This document shows positions 1 to 5,114 of a DNA stretch of 8,188 nt, piece after piece. Where the stretch lies: NCBI GenBank assembly GCA_019237435.1, contig JAFAHB010000113.1, positions 1-8,188 of the forward strand. Direction: 5' to 3'. Position numbers and translations under genes: made by a program. This DNA is from Vulcanimicrobiota bacterium. GTDB lineage: Bacteria; Vulcanimicrobiota; Vulcanimicrobiia; Vulcanimicrobiales; Vulcanimicrobiaceae. The notes under the pieces were generated by a model, which was not told the DNA's origin, searched no databases, and saw nothing but the letters and a program-made list of their open reading frames with translations. The stretch's first letter is position 1. Every line of letters begins with the position of its first letter.

Positions 1-177
1 TACTATCACTTTTTCGTTTACCAGTTCTGGCGTTTCGTTCTCGTGCAAGAGGTGGTCGGCAAGCTTGCACAAACCGCCATCGAGTTTCCGCCAATGCAAA
101 AAGGTGCTTCGTTCAACCTCGAGGAGGTCAAGGCGCAAATCGAAAAGGCGGTGGCGGCGCATCACGCCGGAGCGTGA
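1..177 (+). CDS. C-terminal fragment of a probable arylsulfatase (5' end outside window)
   Basis: An open frame runs from base 1 to a TGA at 175-177 and gives 58 residues; the gene starts before the window. The visible part begins with an aromatic, hydrophobic stretch (YYHFFVYQFWRFVLVQ), then the motif FPPMQKGASFNLEEV and a Lys/Glu/Ala-rich helix. From memory, a terminal F-P-P-x-Q-K-x-x-S-F-N-L motif after an aromatic helix is typical of the C-terminal tail of some bacterial arylsulfatases (sulfatase family PF00884), enzymes that hydrolyse sulfate esters. The catalytic Cys/Ser motif and metal ligands are not in the window, so activity cannot be judged. The tail differs from that of the arylsulfatase at the right edge, so the two would not be simple duplicates. 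A strong hairpin lies 19 bp past the stop. The coding frame is near certain; the family assignment is moderate. Confidence 0.6.
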   Translation, partial: YYHFFVYQFWRFVLVQEVVGKLAQTAIEFPPMQKGASFNLEEVKAQIEKAVAAHHAGA

Positions 178-196
178 GACCACGAACCGTGTACAG

Positions 197-227
197 GTGA
201 GGCGACCGTTCATCACGGCCGCCTCAC
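197..227 (+). terminator. Strong hairpin after the first gene, terminator-like
   Basis: Arms GTGAGGCG (197-204) and CGCCTCAC (220-227) pair perfectly. After one A-C mismatch (205/219) the stem continues with CCGT (206-209) and ACGG (215-218), closing a five-base loop (210-214). It lies 19 bp beyond the stop at 177 and 27 bp before the next start. No clear T-run follows, so it is not a canonical Rho-independent terminator; it may act as a 3'-end stabilising or pausing structure. Confidence 0.55.
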
Positions 228-254
228 TCAAGCACTCGAAACGGACCTCGTAAG

Positions 255-722
255 ATGCGCAGTTGGGGCGCTTGGAATGCGAGCTGGGCCTGGAGCTTAG
301 CGCTTATCGCGATAACGATCACGATCCATCTGGTTGGCGTCGGCGTGATCGTCAACCTGATCGAACGCTTCAGAGCTAGACTTTTGCAATCACCGCGCAC
401 GTATCTCGGAAGCACGCCTGCAACGATCGCCGTCATTGTGGCTGTCGCGTTGGCTCTAGCCGTGCTGCACGGCGTCGAATCGATGGTGTGGGCAATCGCC
501 TACGTGCGACTCGGCGCTTTTGGCTCTCCAGCCGAGGCAGCACTCTACTCGGTCGACTCGATGACGACTCGCGGGGCGTCGGGCCTCTCACCGGAACGCG
601 ACTGGCGCATGATGGGCGCCGTTGAAGCGGGTGACGGTATGCTGCTCTTCGGAATAAGCACGGCGTTCCTATTCTATGCGATGATCCGCCTTTGGAAAAC
701 CGACATTGCAATTCATGAATGA
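255..722 (+). CDS. Small K+-channel-like membrane protein with degenerate selectivity filter
   Basis: A 155-residue integral membrane protein. Hydrophobic segments lie at about 13-35, 57-82 and 126-146. Between the last two is a pore-loop-like stretch, YSVDSMTTRGASG (98-110), followed by W117 and the segment GDGMLLFGISTAFLF. This order (helix, re-entrant loop with T-T-x-G, then a G-x-L-L-F-G-x-S-T-A helix) resembles small bacterial two-TM 'ion channel family' proteins, where the loop normally reads TTxGYGD. Here the filter GYGD is replaced by GASG, so K+ selectivity of the usual kind is not expected; a different pore or a non-channel role is possible. ATG 255 is the only plausible start: an in-frame TGA lies at 198-200 and no other start codon intervenes. 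No clear Shine-Dalgarno is visible. It converges with the TRIC gene, 15 bp apart. The coding call is firm; the channel relationship is moderate. Confidence 0.75.
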   Translation: MRSWGAWNASWAWSLALIAITITIHLVGVGVIVNLIERFRARLLQSPRTYLGSTPATIAVIVAVALALAVLHGVESMVWAIAYVRLGAFGSPAEAALYSVDSMTTRGASGLSPERDWRMMGAVEAGDGMLLFGISTAFLFYAMIRLWKTDIAIHE

Positions 723-737
723 CCGGGCAAGCGCGTC

Positions 738-1475
738 CTAACGGTCGAGCTCTGCCTTGAGTCCCTCGCCTAGCGTCTTGCGCGCCTTTTCGCCTTCCTT
801 GAGCTCTGCGGGCTCCCACGGTTCCCACTCTTCCCAGCCCAAGGCTTGAGACATTAGGCGGAATCCGAAACCAACGAAAAACGCGATAGCCGTGGACGGA
901 ATTATATCGAGGCTAAAGACCTGATTGCAAACGAGATACGCGATGCCCGTCAGGGCCGCAGCAGTAACGAAAAACTCGCCGCGCACGAGCTGTTTGGGCA
1001 CGACGTTACAGGCGACGTCGATGATCCAGCGTCCCGCCGTCGTCGCAATTATTCCGATGAGTACTGCCGCCGCGTAGCCAAGCTTGGCGCCCATGGCGGC
1101 CTGCACACCGACGATCGCATACCACGGCAACGAAAAGGCGGTCATGAACTGAAAGAGCCCGTCCTTGAAACGCTGCTCGGTGCCGTAATCAACGAGCAAC
1201 GCCACCGTCGCTGCGCCGAGACATGCAAATAGATACCATGGGTTTTCGAGCGGCGCGGGCACCTTATTGACGAGAACGTCGCGGATGATGCCGCCGCCGA
1301 TACCGCCGGCGTATGCTAGAATGATGATGCCGGCGACCGTGAAGTGCTTGTAGTGGTCGGGCCGGCGCGCAAGCAGGGCGCCGTTGAAGGCGTTCGTGGT
1401 GGCCGCAATCAGCGAAATGTAGTCGATCGTCGTAAACGTCCAGACGCCGAACTTCGAGACGATTAGCGGCGTCAC
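738..1475 (-). CDS. TRIC/UPF0126 family cation channel protein
   Basis: A 245-residue polytopic membrane protein. The hallmark GGIGGGIIRDVL lies at about 57-68 after two hydrophobic segments, with a second, degenerate copy of the repeat at about 144-175 (ATTAGRWIIDVACNVVP, then RGEFFVTAAALTG). Two tandem copies of a three-helix unit with GGGxxRD is the pattern of the prokaryotic TRIC family (PF03458, formerly UPF0126/YicG), which form trimeric K+-permeable channels in the inner membrane. Repeat 2 lacks the triple glycine, having T-A-G-R-W instead. The C-terminal 30 or so residues are a hydrophilic extension rich in Trp-Glu-Pro and Lys/Glu, longer than usual for the family as I know it. The start is GTG at 1475, overlapping the upstream TGA as GTGA, with AAAAGG about 7 bases before it; this strongly suggests translational coupling to the BASS transporter. 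Identification is confident; the transported ion is inferred from the family. Confidence 0.88.
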   Translation of the reverse strand: MTPLIVSKFGVWTFTTIDYISLIAATTNAFNGALLARRPDHYKHFTVAGIIILAYAGGIGGGIIRDVLVNKVPAPLENPWYLFACLGAATVALLVDYGTEQRFKDGLFQFMTAFSLPWYAIVGVQAAMGAKLGYAAAVLIGIIATTAGRWIIDVACNVVPKQLVRGEFFVTAAALTGIAYLVCNQVFSLDIIPSTAIAFFVGFGFRLMSQALGWEEWEPWEPAELKEGEKARKTLGEGLKAELDR

Positions 1476-2317
1476 GCCGGAGCCTTTTCCGCCGTGCGCG
1501 TGAAATAGACGCCGACAATGCTCACGACGATAAACTGAATCAAGAAATACGCGATCACCATTGCCGCCACTTCCGGCCTGCCAAAGCTTGACGTAGCGAT
1601 CAACGCACCAAGGCCGATGTTTCTCAGGCCCGTTCCAATCGCAAGCACTCGCCGATCCTCACGTCGCGGTCCTGCCAACAACCAACCTGAGCCGAGCGAC
1701 AAGATTACGAGGCAAAAAGCTGCCCACATGCCGCCGGAGCCGAAAATAATTCCAACGTCGCGAGCGATTGTCGGCATCAGCGAAACTACCAAGAGGATTG
1801 CGGTTGCAAAGAAGACGATTTGCAGCCAGCGTGCCAACTTTGCCGCCGCGGTCGGCCACGTACCGCCTGCGATGATTCCAACCAAGAGTGGCACCAACTG
1901 AAAAAGCACGAGCGTCATCACGAACCGCGCCATCGGCAGCTGTGCCTTCGCCGCGGTCGGCAGCACCAGGTCGGCTGTAATCGGCACGGTCACAATGGAT
2001 AGGAGCGGCAAGAAGAATGCCAAAGCAACTGCGAAACCCAAACTGCCACCGCGTTTACGAACCTGCGCGAGCACGAAGGGCACGCCCGGTGCGATCGCCA
2101 TCAAGAGAAAGCCCGTCGCGATGGGTCCCGGCAGCCGAAAGACCTTAGCGATCAGAACCCCGAGGAGCGGCACGATCACGAAATTCGCCAACAACGCGCG
2201 CCCAAGCAAACCGATGTTCTTGAGAATCGCTCTGAGGTGGTCGCGATCGACCTGCAAACCCGCCCCAAGGGTCAGCGAGACCAGCGTGACCACCGCCAGT
2301 ATCTTCGCTAGTGCCAT
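1472..2317 (-). CDS. BASS (bile acid:sodium symporter, SBF) family transporter
   Basis: A 281-residue hydrophobic protein with about nine to ten predicted membrane segments. Features matching the SBF/BASS family (PF01758-like) are an N-terminal LTLGAGLQVDRDHLRAIL stretch followed by LLANFVIVPLLGV, the APGVPF turn (76-81) where family members have a Pro-Gly break in the crossover helix, and GTGLRNIGLGALIAT (228-242), corresponding to the second crossover region with a conserved Asn. Family members move organic anions (bile or steroid conjugates, keto acids, pantoate and others) with Na+ across the inner membrane; the substrate here cannot be told. The ATG at 2317 lacks a good Shine-Dalgarno. 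The protein fits the family from its first helix, so the start is plausible. The gene overlaps the TRIC gene by 4 bases and is divergent from the gene at 2429 across a 111-bp spacer. Confidence 0.87.
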   Translation of the reverse strand: MALAKILAVVTLVSLTLGAGLQVDRDHLRAILKNIGLLGRALLANFVIVPLLGVLIAKVFRLPGPIATGFLLMAIAPGVPFVLAQVRKRGGSLGFAVALAFFLPLLSIVTVPITADLVLPTAAKAQLPMARFVMTLVLFQLVPLLVGIIAGGTWPTAAAKLARWLQIVFFATAILLVVSLMPTIARDVGIIFGSGGMWAAFCLVILSLGSGWLLAGPRREDRRVLAIGTGLRNIGLGALIATSSFGRPEVAAMVIAYFLIQFIVVSIVGVYFTRTAEKAPA

Positions 2318-2428
2318 GCCGCAGGTCGCCTATTTTTTTTCATACGAAATAACCGCCCAGGAGCCTTGACGGTACCATGACTCTAACACGTGCTGGATAA
2401 CGCGTCTATCCGAAGAATGTAACGAGCG
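2318..2428. promoter_or_regulatory. Divergent intergenic region, promoters for both sides presumed
   Basis: The 111 bp between two divergent start codons must serve both genes. It contains a run of eight T at about 2333-2340 (an A-run for the leftward transcript) and TTGACG at 2366-2371, which resembles a rightward -35 box. No convincing -10 sits 16-18 bp after it; the nearest A/T-rich candidate, GATAAC at 2396, is too far. No operator palindrome was recognised. Confidence 0.3.
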
Positions 2429-3052
2429 ATGGAACATCAACGAGCTGACCGAGTTGTAGACGTTGCCTCCGTAGTCCTCATCTCGATTGCCGCGGTGCTG
2501 ACTGCGATCTGCAGTTACCAGTCCGGCCGCTGGGACGGACGTCAGGCCCAGCTCTATAACCGCGCCGATGCCGAGCACACCTATGCTGCCGAGGCCTCCG
2601 ATCGCTCGAATGTCCTGACCGCGATCGACGTGGGTGTGTTCCTGAACTATCTCGACGCCGTCGATCGCCGCGACCAACGCATGGCAGATTTTCTCGCTGC
2701 CCGCATGCGTCCCGAAATGCGGCCTGCAATGCGCGCGTGGCTCGCGACTCGACCGCTTCAGAACCCTCGCGCTCCATCCTCGCCCTTTGTCATGCCACAA
2801 TACACACTGCGAACCCGCACGCAGGGTTCGAAATGGGAGGCCGACGCGCACGCGAACTTTGAGGCGGCCATCGTCGCGAACCGTCACGCCGACGATTTTC
2901 TGCTCTTGACGGTCATCTTCGCGGGCGTTTCGTTCCTCGCAGGCATCAGCACGAAACTCGTCTTTCCGCGTCACTTGGCGCTGATTGTCATCGGAGGCAT
3001 CGCAACCGCTTATGGCCTGGTGCGGCTGGTCGAGCTTCCGTTCCTATTTTAG
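2429..3052 (+). CDS. Conserved three-TM membrane protein of unknown function
   Basis: A 207-residue protein. A membrane segment at about 11-30 ends in the motif SYQSGRWDGRQAQLY (29-43). A soluble, probably helical central region of about 120 residues follows, with VGVFLNYLDAV (68-78) and RPEMRPAMRAWLATRPLQNP (94-113), then SSPFVMPQY. The protein closes with two membrane segments at about 156-175 and 182-204. I recognise this pattern (N-terminal TM with Y-Q-S-x-R-W, a Phe/Trp-Leu-Asp-Ala segment, R-P-E-x-x-P-A-x-x-A-W-L, then P-F-x-M-P-x-Y and paired C-terminal TMs) as a widespread family of bacterial hypothetical membrane proteins, loosely like DUF4337, with no established function. The gene stands alone, divergent from the BASS gene and convergent with the secreted-protein gene. 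The Shine-Dalgarno is weak. The coding call is confident; no function is assigned. Confidence 0.82.
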   Translation: MEHQRADRVVDVASVVLISIAAVLTAICSYQSGRWDGRQAQLYNRADAEHTYAAEASDRSNVLTAIDVGVFLNYLDAVDRRDQRMADFLAARMRPEMRPAMRAWLATRPLQNPRAPSSPFVMPQYTLRTRTQGSKWEADAHANFEAAIVANRHADDFLLLTVIFAGVSFLAGISTKLVFPRHLALIVIGGIATAYGLVRLVELPFLF

Positions 3053-3075
3053 CGCGCTGTGCGGGTTGCCGGTGA

Positions 3076-3207
3076 CTACTTCCAGCCCGAGTCCTTGAGC
3101 AGTTTCAGTTCTATAAGGTCGTTGTTGTAGACGTTTCGCTGCGGGTAATGGGTGCGCACGTCTCGCACAACGACGGGGATTTTCGCCACCGGATCGTAGG
3201 CAATACG
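3076..3207 (-). pseudogene. In-frame continuation of the secreted protein beyond an internal TAG
   Basis: Directly after the TAG at 3208-3210 the same minus-strand frame stays open for 43 codons to a second TAG at 3076-3078. The conceptual peptide begins RIAYDPVAKIPVVVRDVRTH, continues with YPQRNVYNNDLIELKLLKDS and ends in GWK. It is soluble, has ordinary amino-acid composition, uses GC-ending codons like the genes around it and ends in a compact C-terminus, so it looks like genuine protein rather than random readthrough. It has no start codon or ribosome-binding site of its own. The simplest reading is that the original gene spanned 3768 to 3076 (about 230 residues) and acquired a nonsense substitution, for instance CAG to TAG; a base error in the assembly would look the same. 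Confidence 0.65.
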
Positions 3208-3768
3208 CTATTTTGACTTTCCGTTGCGGAACGTCCCGCCTTGCTGATCGAACGTTCCGTTCGTCTCGATCAGAAAACTATGTTCGGCCTTTGGAATGGC
3301 GCCCTTTCCGACCAGTGTATACGCGAATTTCCACGTGTATGGTTGGCCTGCGAAGCCCGACGCGCCGGGGACGATTGCCGCGTACATCTCGAAGTTGCGG
3401 CTCCAGGTTCCCTGTGGACCCAAACCCTTGAAGTAATCCTTTCCGAGCATCGGAAAGAGCGTCCACTGCATCGGCGAGATCGTGTTGGGTCGTTGTGAAC
3501 ACGAGACCTTGCCGTTGGCATAGACTTCACACGTATTCGTCGCCCGCGGACGCACCGTGTTCCACCAGTGGTCGGCGCCGCTGACCGTGAGACCCCCGTC
3601 AGGAGCCGCTGAGATATCCACCGCCATGGTTCCGGTTCCGTTTCCGGAACTCGCAACCGGCGTGTTGTAACCGAACTCATAGACCAGATGTCGCGTCGAG
3701 CCGCCCGACGTCGAGGCCTGCCCAGTCAACGCGACAATCGCTAATAAGAATAAGGCGCTGCGAATCAT
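3208..3768 (-). CDS. Secreted protein of unknown function, possibly truncated by a nonsense codon
   Basis: A 186-residue product. The N-terminus MIRSALFLLAIVALTGQAS is a typical Sec signal peptide, with cleavage likely near residue 19. The mature part is rich in Gly, Thr, Ser and aromatics and has no further hydrophobic helix: HLVYEFGYNT (27-36), a Gly/Thr loop with alternating residues suggesting beta structure, and two cysteines (80 and 90, TCEVYANGKVSC) that could form a disulfide outside the cytoplasm. I do not recognise a named family. The start is well supported by GGGAGGAGG at 3786-3778, with nine bases between it and the ATG. The predicted stop is TAG at 3208-3210, but 43 further codon-like residues continue in the same frame (see the separate entry), so the functional protein may have been about 230 residues. 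The gene is divergent from the chromate-transporter pair. Confidence 0.78.
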   Translation of the reverse strand: MIRSALFLLAIVALTGQASTSGGSTRHLVYEFGYNTPVASSGNGTGTMAVDISAAPDGGLTVSGADHWWNTVRPRATNTCEVYANGKVSCSQRPNTISPMQWTLFPMLGKDYFKGLGPQGTWSRNFEMYAAIVPGASGFAGQPYTWKFAYTLVGKGAIPKAEHSFLIETNGTFDQQGGTFRNGKSK

Positions 3769-3777
3769 GCCTTTGGA

Positions 3778-3786
3778 CCTCCTCCC
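3778..3786 (-). promoter_or_regulatory. Strong ribosome-binding site
   Basis: Reading leftward, GGGAGGAGG precedes the ATG of the secreted-protein gene (3768-3766) with a nine-base spacer. It is one of the two clear Shine-Dalgarno sequences in the window and fixes the start. Confidence 0.8.
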
Positions 3787-3853
3787 AGTCCTAATCGGTT
3801 CGGCAGAACCAAGTGTGACACCGTCTTCGACGAAGCTGGGAGCTCGTGCGCTT

Positions 3854-3888
3854 TTTGGATAGCCCGCCCGGGCGCGATAACGTACACT
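3854..3888 (+). promoter_or_regulatory. Predicted promoter of the chromate-transporter pair (near-leaderless)
   Basis: TTTGGATAGC (3854-3863) and TACACTAA (3883-3890) lie 19 bp apart, and the TACACT hexamer ends nine bases before the ATG at 3898. The same two boxes at the same spacing occur before the gene at 5115. If TACACT is the -10, transcription would start within about four bases of the ATG, which fits the absence of a Shine-Dalgarno here. The spacer holds a perfect 10-bp palindrome, CGCCCGGGCG (3865-3874), a candidate operator. Confidence 0.45.
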
Positions 3889-3897
3889 AAAGTATCC

Positions 3898-4527
3898 ATG
3901 GCGACGGCACCATCTGCGGCAACGCCGGCGACGACCTCCCCGCGGACGAGAGTTTCACCGCTCGCCATTTTCCTGACGTTTTTGCTCGTGGGCGCGACGA
4001 GCTTCGGAGGCGGGGTCATCGCATACCTGCGTGACGCGCTCGTGCGCAATAAGCAGTGGTTTGACGACGTCGAGTTCTTAGAGATGACGTCGATCAGCAA
4101 TACGCTGCCGGGACTCAATGCGACGAACATGGCCATTCTCGCCGGCGATCGTCTTGCCGGATGGCTCGGCGCCGCGGCCGCCCTGATCGGGATGTGCCTA
4201 CCGGCATTCCTTTTCATGGTCGGTGCCGGCATCGTGTATGCCGAACATCATGCACGGCCGTTGGCCGCGGCCGCGTTACGCGGCGTCGCCGCCGCAGCTA
4301 CCGGACTCATCGCCGCCACTTGGTATAAGATTGGCAAGAAGTCATTGCGCGGCTTTTATGACGCGTTCTTCGTGATGGCCGCGATTTTGGGAATCAACTA
4401 TTTCAAGTGGGGCGTTCCCATTACGCTGCTCGCCGTCGGCGCCGTAGCGATCTTCACCTATCGTCCGCATACCGAACCTGAGAAACCCGCCCAGGAGCAA
4501 GAAGAGTGGATCAGATCCCTGCACTGA
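3898..4527 (+). CDS. Chromate transporter, N-terminal-type half (short-chain CHR subunit)
   Basis: A 209-residue membrane protein of the CHR family (PF02417, chromate ion transporter). After a Pro/Thr/Ala-rich cytoplasmic leader of about 20 residues come FLTFLLVGATSFGGGVIAYL (25-44, with the FGGG signature), RNKQWFDDVEFLEM, the loop SNTLPGLNATNMAIL (67-81) with its conserved Leu-Pro-Gly and Asn, and further membrane segments to about residue 188. A charged tail (HTEPEKPAQEQEEW) ends the protein. Family members export chromate, a sulfate analogue; full-length ChrA carries two such halves, whereas here each half is its own gene. The last 22 bases overlap the next gene, indicating coupled, equimolar synthesis and probably a heterodimer. 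The ATG at 3898 has no visible Shine-Dalgarno but a promoter-like pair of boxes just upstream. The substrate could be chromate or another oxyanion. Confidence 0.88.
   Translation: MATAPSAATPATTSPRTRVSPLAIFLTFLLVGATSFGGGVIAYLRDALVRNKQWFDDVEFLEMTSISNTLPGLNATNMAILAGDRLAGWLGAAAALIGMCLPAFLFMVGAGIVYAEHHARPLAAAALRGVAAAATGLIAATWYKIGKKSLRGFYDAFFVMAAILGINYFKWGVPITLLAVGAVAIFTYRPHTEPEKPAQEQEEWIRSLH
4493..4497 (+). promoter_or_regulatory. Ribosome-binding site that fixes the GTG start of the second chromate gene
   Basis: AGGAG inside the end of the first chromate gene sits eight bases before the GTG at 4506. This favours that GTG as the start and implies translation within the upstream reading frame. Confidence 0.75.
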
Positions 4528-5027
4528 TCCGCGTCTTCGCGTATCTATCGCTGCTGACTATCGGCGGCGGCATGGCCGCCTTCCCCGAGATGAAGGTGCA
4601 GATCGTCGAAGTTCATCATTGGCTTACCAGCGATCAGGTCACGCACGTCTACAGCACGGGTCAGATGTCGCCGGGCCCCAACATGATGATGGTCGCCGAA
4701 GTCGGACAGCTCGTCAGCGGCTTTCTCGGTGCGCTGGTTTGTGCGCTCGCATTCTTCGTGCCGACCGGCATTCTGACGTTCCTGGTCGGACGGGTATGGA
4801 AACGGCTCGAGCACTGGCCGTGGCGAGATTCGATTCAAAAGGGTCTTGGCCCGGTTGCGATCGGCTTGGCCGTCGGCGGGCTGATCACGTTCGGCAAAGG
4901 CGCGATTACTGGATGGCTGACGTTGATCGTCGGCCTGATCACCTTCTACGCAGTGGTGAAAACGAAAATCAATCCCGTCTTCTTCATCCTCGGCAGCGCC
5001 GTACTCGGCCTCTTCGCCTTACGTTAA
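4506..5027 (+). CDS. Chromate transporter, C-terminal-type half (short-chain CHR subunit)
   Basis: A 173-residue membrane protein, the partner of the preceding gene. It has the CHR signature in its second-half form: YLSLLTIGGGMAAFPEMK (13-30, IGGG in place of FGGG), VHHWLTSDQV, GQMSPGPNMMMVAEVG (52-67, the conserved S-P-G-P-N), then a G-A-rich membrane helix with the FFVPTG break and two or three further hydrophobic segments ending in GLFALR. Together the two proteins recreate the duplicated topology of long-chain ChrA, expected to be antiparallel halves in the inner membrane. The GTG start is supported by AGGAG eight bases upstream and gives a 22-bp overlap with the first gene in another frame. 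The TAA stop is the first three bases of the tandem repeat. Identification is confident; transport of chromate itself, rather than sulfate or another anion, is inferred from family membership. Confidence 0.88.
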   Translation: MDQIPALIRVFAYLSLLTIGGGMAAFPEMKVQIVEVHHWLTSDQVTHVYSTGQMSPGPNMMMVAEVGQLVSGFLGALVCALAFFVPTGILTFLVGRVWKRLEHWPWRDSIQKGLGPVAIGLAVGGLITFGKGAITGWLTLIVGLITFYAVVKTKINPVFFILGSAVLGLFALR

Positions 5028-5068
5028 GAACAAGCTCACTTTGCCATAAGAACAATCTCACTTTGCCA
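5025..5068 (+). repeat. Tandem direct repeat, two 22-bp units
   Basis: Unit 1 (5025-5046) and unit 2 (5047-5068) are both TAAGAACAA then G or T, then CTCACTTTGCCA; the only difference is G5034 versus T5056. The first unit begins with the TAA stop of the upstream gene. The A/T-rich, ordered unit looks unlike the surrounding coding DNA. Paired direct repeats of this size can be protein-binding sites or relics of an insertion-sequence end; no transposase lies nearby. Confidence 0.9.
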
Positions 5069-5070
5069 TT

Positions 5071-5105
5071 TTCGGATAGCTCAGTACGCGAGTGACGCAT
5101 ATACT
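5071..5105 (+). promoter_or_regulatory. Predicted promoter of the outer-membrane protein gene (near-leaderless)
   Basis: TTCGGATAGC (5071-5080), then 19 bp, then TATACTAA (5100-5107), with nine bases from the end of TATACT to the ATG at 5115. It matches the boxes before the chromate pair in sequence and exact spacing. TATACT is also a good generic -10. It lies immediately after the tandem repeat, so a protein bound to the repeat would sit just upstream of the polymerase. Confidence 0.48.
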
Positions 5106-5114
5106 AAGGCGGCA

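Noticed and set aside
65..253. 62-residue Arg/Ser-rich plus-strand open frame
   Set aside because: It is out of frame with the arylsulfatase-like end at 1-177 and has a typical frameshift-shadow composition.
721..746. GACCG/CGGTC inverted repeat between convergent genes as a terminator
   Set aside because: Only five base pairs with a 16-base loop and no T-run; expected by chance.
2333..2343. Upstream ATG followed by eight A as a programmed frameshift start for the BASS gene
   Set aside because: Slippage by one or two bases leads to a stop (TAG) directly after the A-run, and the BASS protein is complete from the ATG at 2317.
2330..2974. 214-residue open frame on the minus strand
   Set aside because: It is antisense to the conserved membrane protein at 2429-3052, is rich in Arg/His/Gly without domain pattern, and would block the divergent promoter region.
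3797..3810. GGTTC-GGCA-GAACC inverted repeat upstream of the secreted-protein gene as an operator
   Set aside because: Five-base arms only and no second copy; too weak to call.
3765..4232. 155-residue minus-strand open frame
   Set aside because: It is antisense to the first chromate transporter gene and overlaps its promoter; no domain-like features.
5071..5095. tRNA-like D-arm sequence (TAGCTCAGT followed by a GAGT arm)
   Set aside because: No acceptor stem, anticodon arm or T-arm can be found on either side, and the GGATAGC part is explained by the motif shared with 3857-3863.
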